From contig JAUIAC010000005.1 of assembly GCA_030425545.1 (NCBI GenBank), forward strand, positions 1 through 55,957: a DNA stretch of 55,957 nucleotides, read 5' to 3'. Under the pieces are notes generated by a model that saw only the letters and a program-made list of their open reading frames with translations, ran no database searches and was not told the DNA's origin. Positions 11,910 to 21,651 of the stretch are shown here, in pieces (positions within the stretch are counted from its first letter, which is position 1; each line of letters begins with the position of its first letter). The stretch is from a bacterium. GTDB taxonomy: Bacteria; Myxococcota_A; UBA9042. Both the position numbers and the translations under genes were made by a program.

Positions 11910-14900
11910 TCAGGGGCCGACGCACGTGCGTGGCCAGGCCCGCAGCCCCGGCGTGGGCAGCCCCGTGCTCGCGGGCCCCGGGCTCAGCACGGCCGCCTGA
12001 GACGACGCGCTCCACACCGCCGAGACCGGCGGCCGCCACGGCGGTGGCGGGAGCGCAGACGGTGAGAACGCCGGCTTGGCGCCGAGCTGGAGGCCGCGGA
12101 GCGCCGGCTTGGCGCTCGGATCGCTGGGCAGCACCGCCACGAGCAGGTCGGCGATGCTGGGGTCGCCCAGCAACACCACCGCCCCGGCCGGCGCCGTCAC
12201 GTCCGAGGCCAGGAGCGTCCACGCCCCAGGTGCGCCTGGCTTGGCCGGGGCGAGCGGCCACGACCACAGCTGCAGCCCGCCTTTGGTCCCCAGCCAGAGC
12301 AGTCGATCGCCCGCGGCGTCGACCTGCAGCACGGCGCCGGCGACCGCCGAGGGGCCGCTGCCCTGCCCTTGCCACAGCGGCTGGGTCTTCAGCGTCGCGG
12401 TGGCGATGTGCCACAGCTGCGGCGCGCCGCCTGCCGCCGGCACGCCAAACACCCACGCGCTGCGGACGCCGCTGATGGTGGCCTCGGCGACGAGGCCGCC
12501 GGAGCGCACCGCAGGGAGCTGCGCCGCCTGGGTCTTGGACACCACGCTCCAGGTCCCGGTGGCGGTCGCGAAGCGCTCGGCTCCGGGCGCCGGCGGCAGC
12601 GACACGCCGCCGACCGCGGCGGTGGCTGGCGCCGGAAGCGCGGCCACGCCGCCCCACACCACCAGCTCGTCTGCCGCGGCGTGGACCGCCAGCGGCCAGG
12701 CGCGCTTCGACGCCCCCTTCGGCGCCTCGAAGCGCGCCCAAGCGTCCCCTTGCAGCCGCCAGGCCTGCGCAGACGCCTGCACGTCGAGCGTGTGCCCCAC
12801 GGCCGCGCCGCCCACCCAAACCCAGCCCGACGCCACCTTCGCCAGCGTGCGGCCGAGGGCCGGAGGCGGCGCCAGGGGGACGTCGCTCCAAGCGCTGCCC
12901 TCCAGGCGCCACACGGCGGCAGAGGGCGCGCTGACGCCGTGGCCCCAGGCGACGACCGCGCTCCCGCCCACGCGCGCGGCGTAGGCGCGGGTCACCTTTG
13001 GCGAGGGGTCGACGGTGGGGACAGACCAGGCGTCGGACAGCGTGTCGTAGCGCCGCAGGGACAGCAGGTCGTAGCCTGTGTCCTTGGGCGTGGCGGCGCC
13101 GTGCAACCAGAGCTGGTTCGGCGCCATGTCGCAGAGCAGCGCGCCCCCGTGCAGCGCAGCCCAGCCTGGGGCTGCCGGCGGCGCCGAGCGCTTGGTCCAC
13201 ACCCCGGCCTTCAGCCGCCACAGCGCGCCCACGTCGGAGGGCGTCGGCGTCGCAGGCGCGATGACCTTGGCGCCCGCTCCGCTCTGGGCCGGGGAGTGAC
13301 CGTAGAGCCAGAGCTGCCCGCTGGCGTCCTGGCACGCCGCGCTGCCGGCCGCCAGCGCCGGCTGTTGCTGCATCGGCTTCCAGGCGGAGGTGGCTGGGCT
13401 GAAGACGTGGACCGGCGGGCCGGAGCCCGCGCCGAGCCGGACGTGGACCAAGCCCTGGTCGGTGACAAAGGCCAACCCCCGCCCCGGCGTCCCCGTGTGC
13501 TGCAGCGGGGTGATCTTGCCGCTGACCGCGTCGACCCGCAGGTCGCCCTGAGCGCCGCCCGTGGCCGACGTGCCGCCGAGCACCCACCAGGCCGGCCCCG
13601 CTGGATCCACCGTCGCCGGGACCGCGACCAGCGTCGCCGAGACGCGCGCGAGCGCAGGGGCCTGTGCGAGCAGACGCCACCGCTTCTTCGCCGGGTCGAC
13701 GCACCAGAGCTCGCCTGAGGCCGCCGGCGTGGCTGCGTCCAGGCGCGCCACGAGCCCGCCGACGACACACAGGGAGCCAAAGCCGGCGGCGGCCGCGGCG
13801 GTGTCGGGCCACCGCGGCGCAGGGCCACCCGCGTCGAGCCCCACGTCGGCGTCAGCCCAGGTGTGTGGCAGCCCTTCGTCGGTGAGCCCGTCGCAGTCGT
13901 TGTCGAGGGTGTCGCACGTGAGCTCGTTGGGCCCCTCGTAGCCGGCGACGGCGGCAAAGCTGCACGACCAGGCGCCGGCCACGCACACGGGCGCGCCCTG
14001 CCCGCCGACACACACGCCGAGCGCCGGACAGGTCGGGGCGCCAGAGCCCGGGACGCCGTCGTCGGTCAGTCCGTCGCAGTCGTCGTCGACGCCATTGCAG
14101 GTCTCCGCCACGGCCTCCGACTTGGCGCCGTCGGCGTTGCTCGAGCAGGTCACGCCGCCCGCCGCGTTGCACTCGACGACGCCCTCGCCGCAGATACCGA
14201 GCCCCGTGCAGGCCCCGCCCAAGGTCACGCCCTGCCACACGAAGCCTTCGTCCGTGCTGCCGTCGCAGTCGTCGTCGGTGCCGTCACAGGTCTCCACCAG
14301 CGGCTTGACCCCAGGCGCGCCCGGCAAGGTCGAGCAGGTCGCGAGGCCGCCGCTCGCGCAGACGATGGTGCCCTTGCCGCAGGCGCCGACGCCCTCACAC
14401 GCCGCGCCCAGGCCGAGGCCCTGCCAGGTGAACCCCTCGTCGGTGGCGCCGTCGCAGTTGTCGTCGAGGCCGTTGCACACCTCGGGCTTGGCCTTCGACT
14501 GCGGGCCCTCAGGGTTCGTGGAGCACACCGGCTCGCCCTTGACGCTGCACACCACCTGACCAGCCCCGCAGGCGCCGCGCCCGACACAGCCGCCGCCCAG
14601 GGGCGTCCCCGACAGGCCGATGTCCTCGTCGGTCTGCCCGTCGCAGTCGTCGTCGAGGGTGTTGCACGACTCCGTCGCGGCCTCGCTGGCAGGCCCCTCG
14701 GGGTCGGTCGAGCACACCGCGGCGTCGACGTTGCCGCAGACCACCTTGCCCACGCCGCACTCGCCGGTGCCCAGGCATGGCGCGCCGACGGGCACGCCGG
14801 ACACGCTGAAGTCCTCGTCCGTCTCGCCGTCGCAGTCGTCGTCGACGCCGTTACACTGCTCGCCCTGGTCCTGGGAGCCTGGACCGCCGGGGTTCGACGA

Positions 14901-15578
14901 GCACGTCGCGCGCCCCAGCTGGCACTGCACCAAGCCCACGCCGCACGCGCCGACGCCCTGGCAGGCCTGGCCGACCGGCACGCCTTGGTAGCTGTGGCCC
15001 TCGTCGACGGCGCCGTCGCAGTCGTTGTCCAGACCGTCGCAGGTCTCGACCGAGGTCCAGCCCGGCACGTTCGTGTAGTCGCAGCTGAGCGTGCCGGCGC
15101 CGACCTGGCACGACGCGCTGATGTGAATCGCCTGGCCCGCGCAGACCCCGTCGCTGCTGCAGGCGTCCCGGGCCAACACGCGTGGGTCGGCGTTGGGCAC
15201 GGCGTCGTCTGCGTCGCGCTCGTCCGGCAGGCAGTCGAGGTCGGCGTCGGCCACCTGCGACTCGACCGCGTCGGGCTTGCCGTCGTTGTCGCTGTCGATG
15301 GGCGCGCTCGGGTCTGGCCCCACCTCGACGTCGTCTTGCTTGCCGTCCTCGTCGGAGTCCCGGCGGTCGGGGTGGGTCCCCACGGCGTGCTCTACGGCGT
15401 TGTCGAGACCGTCGCCGTCGTCGTCGGCGTCGGGGGCGCGGCAGCGGTTGACGTAGCAAAGTCCGCTCGCGCACTCGCTCGACGCGACGCACACGGCGCC
15501 CACCTGAGCAGCGTCACAGCCTGTCGACGCCCAGGTCAGGAACGTGAGCAGGCAGACGGTTCGTGCAGTGGTGGCCAT
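11910..15578 (-). CDS. MopE-repeat lipoprotein with TSP3-like and kelch-like regions
   Basis: Predicted lipoprotein of 1222 aa with a lipobox ending in STGC (Cys21). Order of parts: a short Cys-rich segment, thrombospondin type-3-like Asp repeats (~50-127, DADDDGDGLDN, DSDEDGKQDD, DSDNDGKPD) that normally bind calcium, and seven MopE-type motifs (C(D/N)xxDxxCDGxxDE, residues ~180-567), each alternating with a GVPVGxxCxGxGxCGxGxVxC unit. A ~630-residue C-terminal region (WWVLGGTSATGG, WKPMQQQPALAAGSAAC) then resembles kelch or galactose-oxidase-type propeller blades. It is probably surface-exposed. It shares the repeat type but not the full architecture of the lipoprotein at 1.2-4.4 kb. No good ribosome site precedes the ATG at 15578. 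It lies 97 nt downstream of the EF-hand lipoprotein gene. Confidence 0.83.
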   Translation of the reverse strand: MATTARTVCLLTFLTWASTGCDAAQVGAVCVASSECASGLCYVNRCRAPDADDDGDGLDNAVEHAVGTHPDRRDSDEDGKQDDVEVGPDPSAPIDSDNDGKPDAVESQVADADLDCLPDERDADDAVPNADPRVLARDACSSDGVCAGQAIHISASCQVGAGTLSCDYTNVPGWTSVETCDGLDNDCDGAVDEGHSYQGVPVGQACQGVGACGVGLVQCQLGRATCSSNPGGPGSQDQGEQCNGVDDDCDGETDEDFSVSGVPVGAPCLGTGECGVGKVVCGNVDAAVCSTDPEGPASEAATESCNTLDDDCDGQTDEDIGLSGTPLGGGCVGRGACGAGQVVCSVKGEPVCSTNPEGPQSKAKPEVCNGLDDNCDGATDEGFTWQGLGLGAACEGVGACGKGTIVCASGGLATCSTLPGAPGVKPLVETCDGTDDDCDGSTDEGFVWQGVTLGGACTGLGICGEGVVECNAAGGVTCSSNADGAKSEAVAETCNGVDDDCDGLTDDGVPGSGAPTCPALGVCVGGQGAPVCVAGAWSCSFAAVAGYEGPNELTCDTLDNDCDGLTDEGLPHTWADADVGLDAGGPAPRWPDTAAAAAGFGSLCVVGGLVARLDAATPAASGELWCVDPAKKRWRLLAQAPALARVSATLVAVPATVDPAGPAWWVLGGTSATGGAQGDLRVDAVSGKITPLQHTGTPGRGLAFVTDQGLVHVRLGAGSGPPVHVFSPATSAWKPMQQQPALAAGSAACQDASGQLWLYGHSPAQSGAGAKVIAPATPTPSDVGALWRLKAGVWTKRSAPPAAPGWAALHGGALLCDMAPNQLWLHGAATPKDTGYDLLSLRRYDTLSDAWSVPTVDPSPKVTRAYAARVGGSAVVAWGHGVSAPSAAVWRLEGSAWSDVPLAPPPALGRTLAKVASGWVWVGGAAVGHTLDVQASAQAWRLQGDAWARFEAPKGASKRAWPLAVHAAADELVVWGGVAALPAPATAAVGGVSLPPAPGAERFATATGTWSVVSKTQAAQLPAVRSGGLVAEATISGVRSAWVFGVPAAGGAPQLWHIATATLKTQPLWQGQGSGPSAVAGAVLQVDAAGDRLLWLGTKGGLQLWSWPLAPAKPGAPGAWTLLASDVTAPAGAVVLLGDPSIADLLVAVLPSDPSAKPALRGLQLGAKPAFSPSALPPPPWRPPVSAVWSASSQAAVLSPGPASTGLPTPGLRAWPRTCVGP
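13890..15041 (-). repeat. Seven in-frame MopE-motif repeats
   Basis: Seven coding repeats of the CDGxDNDCDG family, interleaved with Gly/Cys-rich units, occur at ~60-residue periods. At DNA level the recurring core is the antisense of tgcgacggc (cagtcgtcgtc and similar), always in frame. Confidence 0.9.
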
Positions 15579-15675
15579 GGGTCGCCGTGTCAGCGGGAGA
15601 ATTCAGGCTAGCGCTGGCCCCGGAGGGCAGCAAGTTGCAGCGGGCGCGGCGCAGGGCGCACCGCCCAGCAGCGGG

Positions 15676-16437
15676 TCATCGTCGCGCGCGCAGCGCGAGC
15701 CCCCCCACCAGCACGGCGGCAGCGGCCGCGATCCAAGGCCACGGCAGCTCGTCGTCCTTGGGCGCTGGGGCGTCCTCTGGCTGGACCGGGCGGCGCGGGG
15801 GCCGCGGGGGCGGCACGCGCAGCTCGGCCCGCGTCTTGGGCGGCATCAGCACCCCGGAGCGCTGCGGCCCCCCGCGCCGGTCCGCGTCGCGGACGCGCCA
15901 CAGCAGCGGGGTGGGCTGCATCGGGTCGAAGAGCCGGTACTCCACCACCACGGAGCGCGGGGAGCGGGCCCACCCCATCTCCATGAAGAGCCTGACCGTG
16001 GCGGCCGACGACGTGGTGCCCGTGGGCAGATCCACCGACGACATGCGGACCTCGGCAGGCACGCCGGCGCCGTTGACCACGTAGAGCCGGGCCCGTGCCA
16101 GCGCCGCCATGGCCTTGCGTGAGCGATGCAGCTCGGCGGCGTCGATGCGGTCGTCGCCGTTGGCGTCGGCGCCCGGAAACAGCCCGTGAGGCACCGTGCC
16201 TGTGAGCAGCACCGACGGGCCTCGGAGGCGAAACACGAGCGTGCCGCGCGGCGCGGCGAAGTGGGCAGCTGCGCCGCTCGCAGACGGGGCGCCCGCACGT
16301 GGGGCGATCGCCGGCGCGGCCTTCGCGGCTGGCGCCGTGCCGACCCGCGCGAGGACCTCGTCGCAGCCGAGCGCGGCGCCGGTCGCCAGGAGCACCGCGA
16401 CCGCGAGGGGTCTCCGCGCCGACTCCGACGTGCTCAA
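15676..16437 (-). CDS. Lipoprotein with EF-hand-like loop and C-terminal membrane segment
   Basis: The likely start is the TTG at 16437, which overlaps the stop of nnrD (TTGA) and gives 253 aa beginning [20 protein letters not shown]. The N-terminus then has a lipobox AALGC. A longer frame upstream would run inside nnrD. In the middle DANGDDRIDAAE fits an EF-hand/dockerin-type Ca loop (D, N and D at positions 1, 3 and 5, E at 12). A beta-rich part follows, then a Pro-rich linker and a single C-terminal hydrophobic helix ending in Arg (WPWIAAAAAVLVGG then LALRARR). Having both an N-terminal lipid anchor and a C-terminal helix with a basic tail is unusual. The tail resembles sorting signals in outline but has no PEP or MYXO motif or Cys. 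Confidence 0.66.
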   Translation of the reverse strand: MSTSESARRPLAVAVLLATGAALGCDEVLARVGTAPAAKAAPAIAPRAGAPSASGAAAHFAAPRGTLVFRLRGPSVLLTGTVPHGLFPGADANGDDRIDAAELHRSRKAMAALARARLYVVNGAGVPAEVRMSSVDLPTGTTSSAATVRLFMEMGWARSPRSVVVEYRLFDPMQPTPLLWRVRDADRRGGPQRSGVLMPPKTRAELRVPPPRPPRRPVQPEDAPAPKDDELPWPWIAAAAAVLVGGLALRARR

Positions 16438-17972
16438 CGCGGCCAGACGTTGGGCAGCTCGTCGACCACGTCGCTGGCGAGCGTCCCGCGGGCGCCTCGC
16501 TGGGCCTGCACCGCCGCGCCCGCGAGGTTGTGCGCCAACACCCCGGCACACGACGCCTCGAAGGGCGCGAGCCCCTGGGCGAGCAGCGCGCCGATGACGC
16601 CTGCGAGCACGTCGCCGCTGCCAGCCACGGCCAGCGCCGGGACGGGCGCGCTGCGGACCGCCCAGCGACCGTCGGGCGACACGATCAGGGTGCGCGCGCC
16701 CTTGAGCACCACCACGGCGTCGAAGCGCTCCGCTGCACGCTGGGCCGCGCCGAGTCGGTCGGCCTGGACCTCGGCCACCTCACAGCCCAACAGCCGCGCC
16801 ATCTCTCCAGGGTGCGGGGTCAGCACCAGCCGCCCCTTGGCGTTGGCCGCCAGCTCCGGCCGTCCGGCCAGCGCGGTGAGCGCGTCGGCGTCGAGCAGCA
16901 CAGGCCCTGCGCAGGCGGTACACACGCGGCCCACCAGGTCGATGTCGGGCGCGCTGGTGCCCAGCCCGGGCCCGACGGCTGCCGCGGCCTTGCCCTCGAG
17001 CAGCTTGGCGACGCGCTGCGCCTCGGCGGCGCCACCCCGCACGGCCTGCACCATGATGTCCGGGACCAGGCCCTCGATGCGGGCGCGGATCTCACCCGCC
17101 GTGGCCAGGGTCACCAGGCCGGCGCCAGCCCGCAGCCCGCTGCGCGCCGCGAGCAGCGCCGCGCCGCTCTTGCCGGCCGAGCCGGCGACCACCAGCAGGT
17201 GCCCCGCCGTGCCCTTGTGGCTCTCCGGGTCCCGCGGGCGCACCAACGCGCTCAGGTCGCCGTCCTCCAAGGCGCGGAGGATGGGGCGCTGCTGGGCGAT
17301 CCACTTGGGCGGCACGCCGATGTCCGCGACGACCAGCTCCTTCCATGCGCCGGCGCCCTCCCCGAGGAAGAGCCCAGGCTTGGCGGCGGCCAGGGTCACC
17401 ACCAGGTCCACCTGCGCCACGGCGCCCAGCGACGCGCCCGTGTCGGCGTGCACCCCACTGGGCACGTCGACGCCGACGACCAGCCCCTCATGCCGCCCGT
17501 CGAGCTGCTTGACCCACGTCGACATCGGCTCGCGCAGCGCCTGGGTCGCGCCGATGCCGAGCAGCGCGTCGACCACGACCACCGACCGAAGCAGCGACCG
17601 GTGCAGGCTCTTCAGCTCGCCGCCCTTGGGGGCCTCCGCGCTCCAGCGCGGCTTCACGCCCGACGCCACCAGCACACCGTGATGCACCAGCGCCTCGCCC
17701 TTGAGCTTGTCGCGGTCGCCGACGCCGTACACGTAGACGCGGAAGCCGCGCCAAGCGAGCTCGCGAGCGATGACGAAGCCGTCACCGCCGTTGTTGCCGG
17801 CGCCGCAGAGCACGGTCACCAGGCGGCTCTCGCCCCGCTCGCCGACACGCGCGCAGATCTCGCGCACCACGGCACGGCCGGCGGTCTCCATCAAGGTCAC
17901 GCCGGGCAGGCCCAGCTTGTCGATGGTGCGTCGGTCGAGGGTGCGGCTCTGGTCCGCGCTGAGCAGTCTCAT
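16434..17972 (-). CDS. nnrD: Bifunctional NAD(P)H-hydrate epimerase / ADP-dependent dehydratase
   Basis: Repairs hydrated NADH and NADPH: the N-terminal epimerase (YjeF_N) converts R to S hydrate and the C-terminal ribokinase-like dehydratase restores NAD(P)H using ADP. The 512 aa match the fused bacterial form. Visible: the epimerase nucleotide site [15 protein letters not shown] (57-71), VGVDVPSGV (substrate site), and dehydratase motifs [33 protein letters not shown] and [20 protein letters not shown]. Its ATG overlaps the pdxJ stop by 4 nt and its stop overlaps the next start. In many related bacteria acpS lies between pdxJ and this gene; here it does not. Confidence 0.95.
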   Translation of the reverse strand: MRLLSADQSRTLDRRTIDKLGLPGVTLMETAGRAVVREICARVGERGESRLVTVLCGAGNNGGDGFVIARELAWRGFRVYVYGVGDRDKLKGEALVHHGVLVASGVKPRWSAEAPKGGELKSLHRSLLRSVVVVDALLGIGATQALREPMSTWVKQLDGRHEGLVVGVDVPSGVHADTGASLGAVAQVDLVVTLAAAKPGLFLGEGAGAWKELVVADIGVPPKWIAQQRPILRALEDGDLSALVRPRDPESHKGTAGHLLVVAGSAGKSGAALLAARSGLRAGAGLVTLATAGEIRARIEGLVPDIMVQAVRGGAAEAQRVAKLLEGKAAAAVGPGLGTSAPDIDLVGRVCTACAGPVLLDADALTALAGRPELAANAKGRLVLTPHPGEMARLLGCEVAEVQADRLGAAQRAAERFDAVVVLKGARTLIVSPDGRWAVRSAPVPALAVAGSGDVLAGVIGALLAQGLAPFEASCAGVLAHNLAGAAVQAQRGARGTLASDVVDELPNVWPR

Positions 17973-18706
17973 CTCGTGCCCCCAGCCAGGCGCATCGCCT
18001 CGGCCATGTCACTCACCGCGCGCTCAAAGCCCACGAACACGGCCCTGCAGACGATGCTGTGACCGATGTTGAGCTCTTCCACGTGCGGCAGCGCGGCCAC
18101 GTCGGCCACGTTGCGATAGTCGATGCCGTGACCGGCCGCCACCACCAACCCCAGCCCGTGGGCCTGTTCGCAGGCGCTACGCAGCTTCTCCAGCTCACCC
18201 GCGGCGATGGCGGGCGTCGGCGCGTCACAGAAGTCGCCCGTGTGCAGCTCGATGACGCTCGCGCCGACCTCGTGGCTGGCCGCCACCTGGGCCGGATCCG
18301 GGTCGATGAAGAGCGACACCACGATGCCCGCGTCGGCCAGGCGACGGGTCGCGTCGGCGATGGCCTGGCGTCGACCGATCACGTCCAGGCCGCCTTCGGT
18401 GGTCCGCTCCTCGCGCTTCTCGGGCACCAGCGTCACCGTGTCCGGCCGGGTGCGCAGCGCGATGCCGATCATCTCCTCGGTGACGGCCATCTCCAGGTTG
18501 AGCGGGACCTGCACGGTCTGCCGCATGACCGCCACGTCGCGGTCCTGGATGTGCCGGCGGTCCTCGCGCAGGTGGATGGTGATCTGGTCCGCACCGGCCT
18601 GCTCCGCGAGCGCGGCGGCGAACACCGGGTCCGGGTAAGCGGTCCCGCGCTGTTGGCGCAGGGTCGCGACGTGGTCGACGTTCACACCGAGACGGATGGC
18701 GGGCAT
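17969..18706 (-). CDS. pdxJ: Pyridoxine 5'-phosphate synthase
   Basis: PdxJ condenses 3-amino-2-oxopropyl phosphate with 1-deoxy-D-xylulose 5-phosphate in the DXP-independent-of-PLP-synthase branch of vitamin B6 biosynthesis. The 245 aa are typical of this TIM-barrel family. Signatures: the start [75 protein letters not shown] and [12 protein letters not shown]. The ATG follows GAGGAG at 6 nt spacing. It is translationally coupled to nnrD. The gap of 111 nt to glmM upstream holds no clear terminator. Confidence 0.97.
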   Translation of the reverse strand: MPAIRLGVNVDHVATLRQQRGTAYPDPVFAAALAEQAGADQITIHLREDRRHIQDRDVAVMRQTVQVPLNLEMAVTEEMIGIALRTRPDTVTLVPEKREERTTEGGLDVIGRRQAIADATRRLADAGIVVSLFIDPDPAQVAASHEVGASVIELHTGDFCDAPTPAIAAGELEKLRSACEQAHGLGLVVAAGHGIDYRNVADVAALPHVEELNIGHSIVCRAVFVGFERAVSDMAEAMRLAGGTR

Positions 18707-18817
18707 GGGCGGCTCCTCGTGGGGCGGCGGCCACCCCCAGGGTCTAGGCAGGGGTGAGGCGGCGGCGTTGGGCGGCGGTGCTGGGCGGAGGTACTGAGCA
18801 GCGGCTGCGGCGACCGC

Positions 18818-20185
18818 TCAGGCGCCGATGGCCTCGGTGACGGCGTCCGCGATCCGCCTCGCGTGGCCTTCGACGCTGCCTGGGTCGGCGCCCTCGACCA
18901 TCACCCGGCACTTCTTCTCGGTGCCCGAGTAGCGAATCAGCACGCGGCCCTCGCCAGCGAGCGTCTTCTCGGCCTCGGCGACGGCCTCCTGCACCGACTT
19001 GAGCTCGCTCAGCGGCGGCTTCTTGGCGACGCGCACGTTGATCAGGGTCTGCGGCGCCGGCTGCATCACCCGCGCGAGGTCGGAGAGGGGCCGCTGCTCC
19101 CGCTGCATGATCGCCAGCACGCGCAGGGCCGCCAAGGTGCCGTCGCCGGTGGTGCTGTGGTCGAGGTGCACGATGTGACCGCTCTGCTCGCCACCGAGGT
19201 TGTAGCCGCCGCGGCGCATCTCGGCGACGACGTAGCGGTCGCCCACCTGGGTCCGCTTGAGGTCGATCTTCTGCTCGCGCATGGCCATCTCGAGCCCGTA
19301 GTTGCTCATGACCGTGACGACCAGCGCGTTGCCGGCCAGGGTCCCCTCGCGCTTCATGCGGGTGGCGGTCAGCGCCAGGATCTGGTCTCCGTCGACCTGC
19401 TGGCCGCGCTCGTCGACGCAGATCAACCGGTCCGCGTCGCCGTCGAGCGCGATGCCGATGTCGCAGCCGTTCTCGAGCACCATGGCGGCGAGCTTGCGCG
19501 GGTAGAGGGCGCCGCAGCCGTCGTTGATGTTGAGACCGTTGGGCGAGACGCCGCGGGTGATGACCTCGGCGCCGAGCTCCTCGAGGACCGCGGGCGCGAT
19601 CTTGTAGGCGGCGCCGTTGGCGCAGTCGATGGCGATGCGCACGCCGTCCAACGTGAGATCGTTGGGAAAGGTGGTCTTGAGGTAGGTGATGTAGCGGCCG
19701 CGGGCGTCCTCGATGCGGTAGGCGCGGCCGATGTCGGCGCCGGTCTTGATCGCCCCGGTGATCGCGGCGTCGTCCTCGATGAAGCGCTCGATGCTCAGCT
19801 CGACCTCGTCGGGCAGCTTGTAGCCGTCGGGCCCGAAGAGCTTGATGCCGTTGTCGAAGAAGGCGTTGTGGCTGGCCGAGATCACCACGCCCACGTCGGC
19901 CCGCATGCCCTTGGTCATGAACGCGATGCCCGGGGTCGGCAGGGGGCCGAGCACATAGGGCTCCGCGCCGACGGAGCAGGCACCCGCGACCAGGGCCATC
20001 TCGAAGAGGTAGCCGCTGCGCCGCGTGTCCTTGCCGATGAGCACGCGCGGGCGCTCGTGGCGGGACTTGAACACGCTGCCGACGGCGCGCCCCACCTGAA
20101 CGGCGGTCTCGACGGTCATGATGCCGGCGTTCGCCTCGCCGCGGATTCCGTCCGTGCCGAAGTAGCGGCGCTGGTTGCTTGCCAT
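18818..20185 (-). CDS. glmM: Phosphoglucosamine mutase
   Basis: GlmM interconverts glucosamine 6-phosphate and glucosamine 1-phosphate on the way to UDP-GlcNAc for peptidoglycan and LPS. The 455 aa match the family. The start at 20185 is chosen for AGGAG 5 nt upstream; an in-frame GTG at 20212 overlaps the stop of the preceding gene and would add residues not typical of GlmM. Motifs: RRYFGTDGIRG (6-16), the phosphoserine loop VVISASHNAFFDNGIKLFG with the active Ser at 105, the Mg site ALDGDADR, sugar-binding GEQSGHIV, and the phosphate-binding RYSGTEKKCRVMVEG. It lies 23 nt after the patatin gene. Confidence 0.97.
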   Translation of the reverse strand: MASNQRRYFGTDGIRGEANAGIMTVETAVQVGRAVGSVFKSRHERPRVLIGKDTRRSGYLFEMALVAGACSVGAEPYVLGPLPTPGIAFMTKGMRADVGVVISASHNAFFDNGIKLFGPDGYKLPDEVELSIERFIEDDAAITGAIKTGADIGRAYRIEDARGRYITYLKTTFPNDLTLDGVRIAIDCANGAAYKIAPAVLEELGAEVITRGVSPNGLNINDGCGALYPRKLAAMVLENGCDIGIALDGDADRLICVDERGQQVDGDQILALTATRMKREGTLAGNALVVTVMSNYGLEMAMREQKIDLKRTQVGDRYVVAEMRRGGYNLGGEQSGHIVHLDHSTTGDGTLAALRVLAIMQREQRPLSDLARVMQPAPQTLINVRVAKKPPLSELKSVQEAVAEAEKTLAGEGRVLIRYSGTEKKCRVMVEGADPGSVEGHARRIADAVTEAIGA

Positions 20186-20208
20186 GGATGCTCCTGAGGG
20201 GCGGGCTG

Positions 20209-21570
20209 TCACTCGCCGACGACGCGCAGCTTCACCGGCTTGCGTGGGACCGCGCGGCGGTCGTGCACGCGCTGCTCCAAGACGTCGAGGATAGCTGCGT
20301 TGTCGTAGTTGGCCTTGCGGATCAACTCGGTGTTGCGGCGCAGGCGGTCGAGGCTGGTGGAGATGCCGTAGCGCCCCAAGATGCTGGAGATGCGCTCGTG
20401 GTGCCGCTCCAGCGCCTCCTTGACGCTGGTGAAGCCGTGCTCTGCGGCCTCCGCGCGACGCCAGAAGGCCAGTGGGTTGAGGTTGAAGAAGGTGACGTCG
20501 GTCTCGCTCGGCTCGATCAAGATCACGTCACCCTGAAAGGACTGGTCGAGGCGCAGCTTCTCGATGCCGAGCATGAGCCGCGTGTGCAGCAGGGTGCGAA
20601 AGGCCTGGTTGAGCACCGTGACGATGCCCATGTCGCTCATGCCCCGCTGCCCGTTGAGCAGCTGGTCGGCGTGGTAGTTCACGAAGGGGCGAAAGGGGTT
20701 GTAGGCGATGATCAGCTGCGCGCCCGACTTGACCGCCTGGGACAGGTTGGCCGTCTTGCGGATCCCCGCGTCGCAGTAGTCGTGGCCGTTGATGCGCGCC
20801 GGCCGGAAGAACCCCGGGATGGCCGAGCTCGCCTGCACCGCCTCGCTGATGGTCACCGAGCAGTCCTCGTCGTGGCCAAAGACCACCGCCTCGGCCGTGT
20901 TGAGGTTGGTGGAGCCGATGTAGAGGTCCTTGTCGCGCTCGAGCTTGAGCAGACGGAAGTGGTTCGGCATGCCGTTGCGCTCGAAGTTCTCACGGATGAA
21001 GCGCTCGATGCCGCTGTTGTCGAACACGCCGCTGGGCAGGTAGCTGAGCCCCCGTTGGAGCTGGCTGCGTCGCTGAAAGGCCTGCACGACGGGCAGGACG
21101 AGCTGCTCGGCGTGGCTGTACGAGGGCGCCTCGAGGAAGCGCCGGGCCCGGTTGATCATGCGGGAGCGATCGTTGGTGAGCACGCCCGCCAGGGTCAGTG
21201 TGGTGGCGGGGACCAGGCCCACCGCGTCCTTGGCGAAGGTGAGCGGCTTGCCCACGAACTCGCGCCAGTTGGGGAGGTAGAAGTGGGTGGGGCGGAACTG
21301 GCCGATGCGACTGGAGCGGCCCTCGATGGAGCGCAGCAGCTCCTCGGGCTGGACGCCAGCGGCGAGGGGCGCGGCCAAGAAAGCGCCAGCGCTGACGCCG
21401 ACATAGGTGTCGAAGTCGCACACCGAGCGGTTGTGGAGCACCGAGTTGAGCGCGATGAGCCCGCCGATCTTGAACGCACCGCCGGAGATCGCGCCGCCCG
21501 CGAGCACGAGGGCGGTCTTGGCGTGCGGACGCCGCCGCTCGCCTCCCTTCTCCACAAAAGTGATGCCCAT
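20209..21570 (-). CDS. Patatin-like phospholipase
   Basis: Patatin-family lipid acyl hydrolase of 453 aa with a Ser-Asp dyad. Seen: oxyanion-hole region LVLAGGAISGGAFKIGGL (21-38), nucleophile elbow GVSAG (58-62, Ser60) and the acidic partner in YCDAGIRKTANL (Asp near 267; DAG in place of the common DGG). No signal peptide or membrane segment is present, so it is probably cytoplasmic or peripheral. The C-terminal third (HERISSILGRYGISTSLDRL) is helical and of unknown role. The ATG follows GGGAGG at 4 nt. A weak promoter (TTGCTC, 18 nt, CACACT) can be traced just upstream on the - strand. Substrate unknown; membrane phospholipid is the family expectation. Confidence 0.86.
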   Translation of the reverse strand: MGITFVEKGGERRRPHAKTALVLAGGAISGGAFKIGGLIALNSVLHNRSVCDFDTYVGVSAGAFLAAPLAAGVQPEELLRSIEGRSSRIGQFRPTHFYLPNWREFVGKPLTFAKDAVGLVPATTLTLAGVLTNDRSRMINRARRFLEAPSYSHAEQLVLPVVQAFQRRSQLQRGLSYLPSGVFDNSGIERFIRENFERNGMPNHFRLLKLERDKDLYIGSTNLNTAEAVVFGHDEDCSVTISEAVQASSAIPGFFRPARINGHDYCDAGIRKTANLSQAVKSGAQLIIAYNPFRPFVNYHADQLLNGQRGMSDMGIVTVLNQAFRTLLHTRLMLGIEKLRLDQSFQGDVILIEPSETDVTFFNLNPLAFWRRAEAAEHGFTSVKEALERHHERISSILGRYGISTSLDRLRRNTELIRKANYDNAAILDVLEQRVHDRRAVPRKPVKLRVVGE

Positions 21571-21651
21571 GCGGCCTCCCAGCGGACCGGAGTGTGGCTC
21601 AGCACCCGTGGGGGGAGCAAGGGAGGGGTTTGGCGGCGGGCCGAGCCGGCG

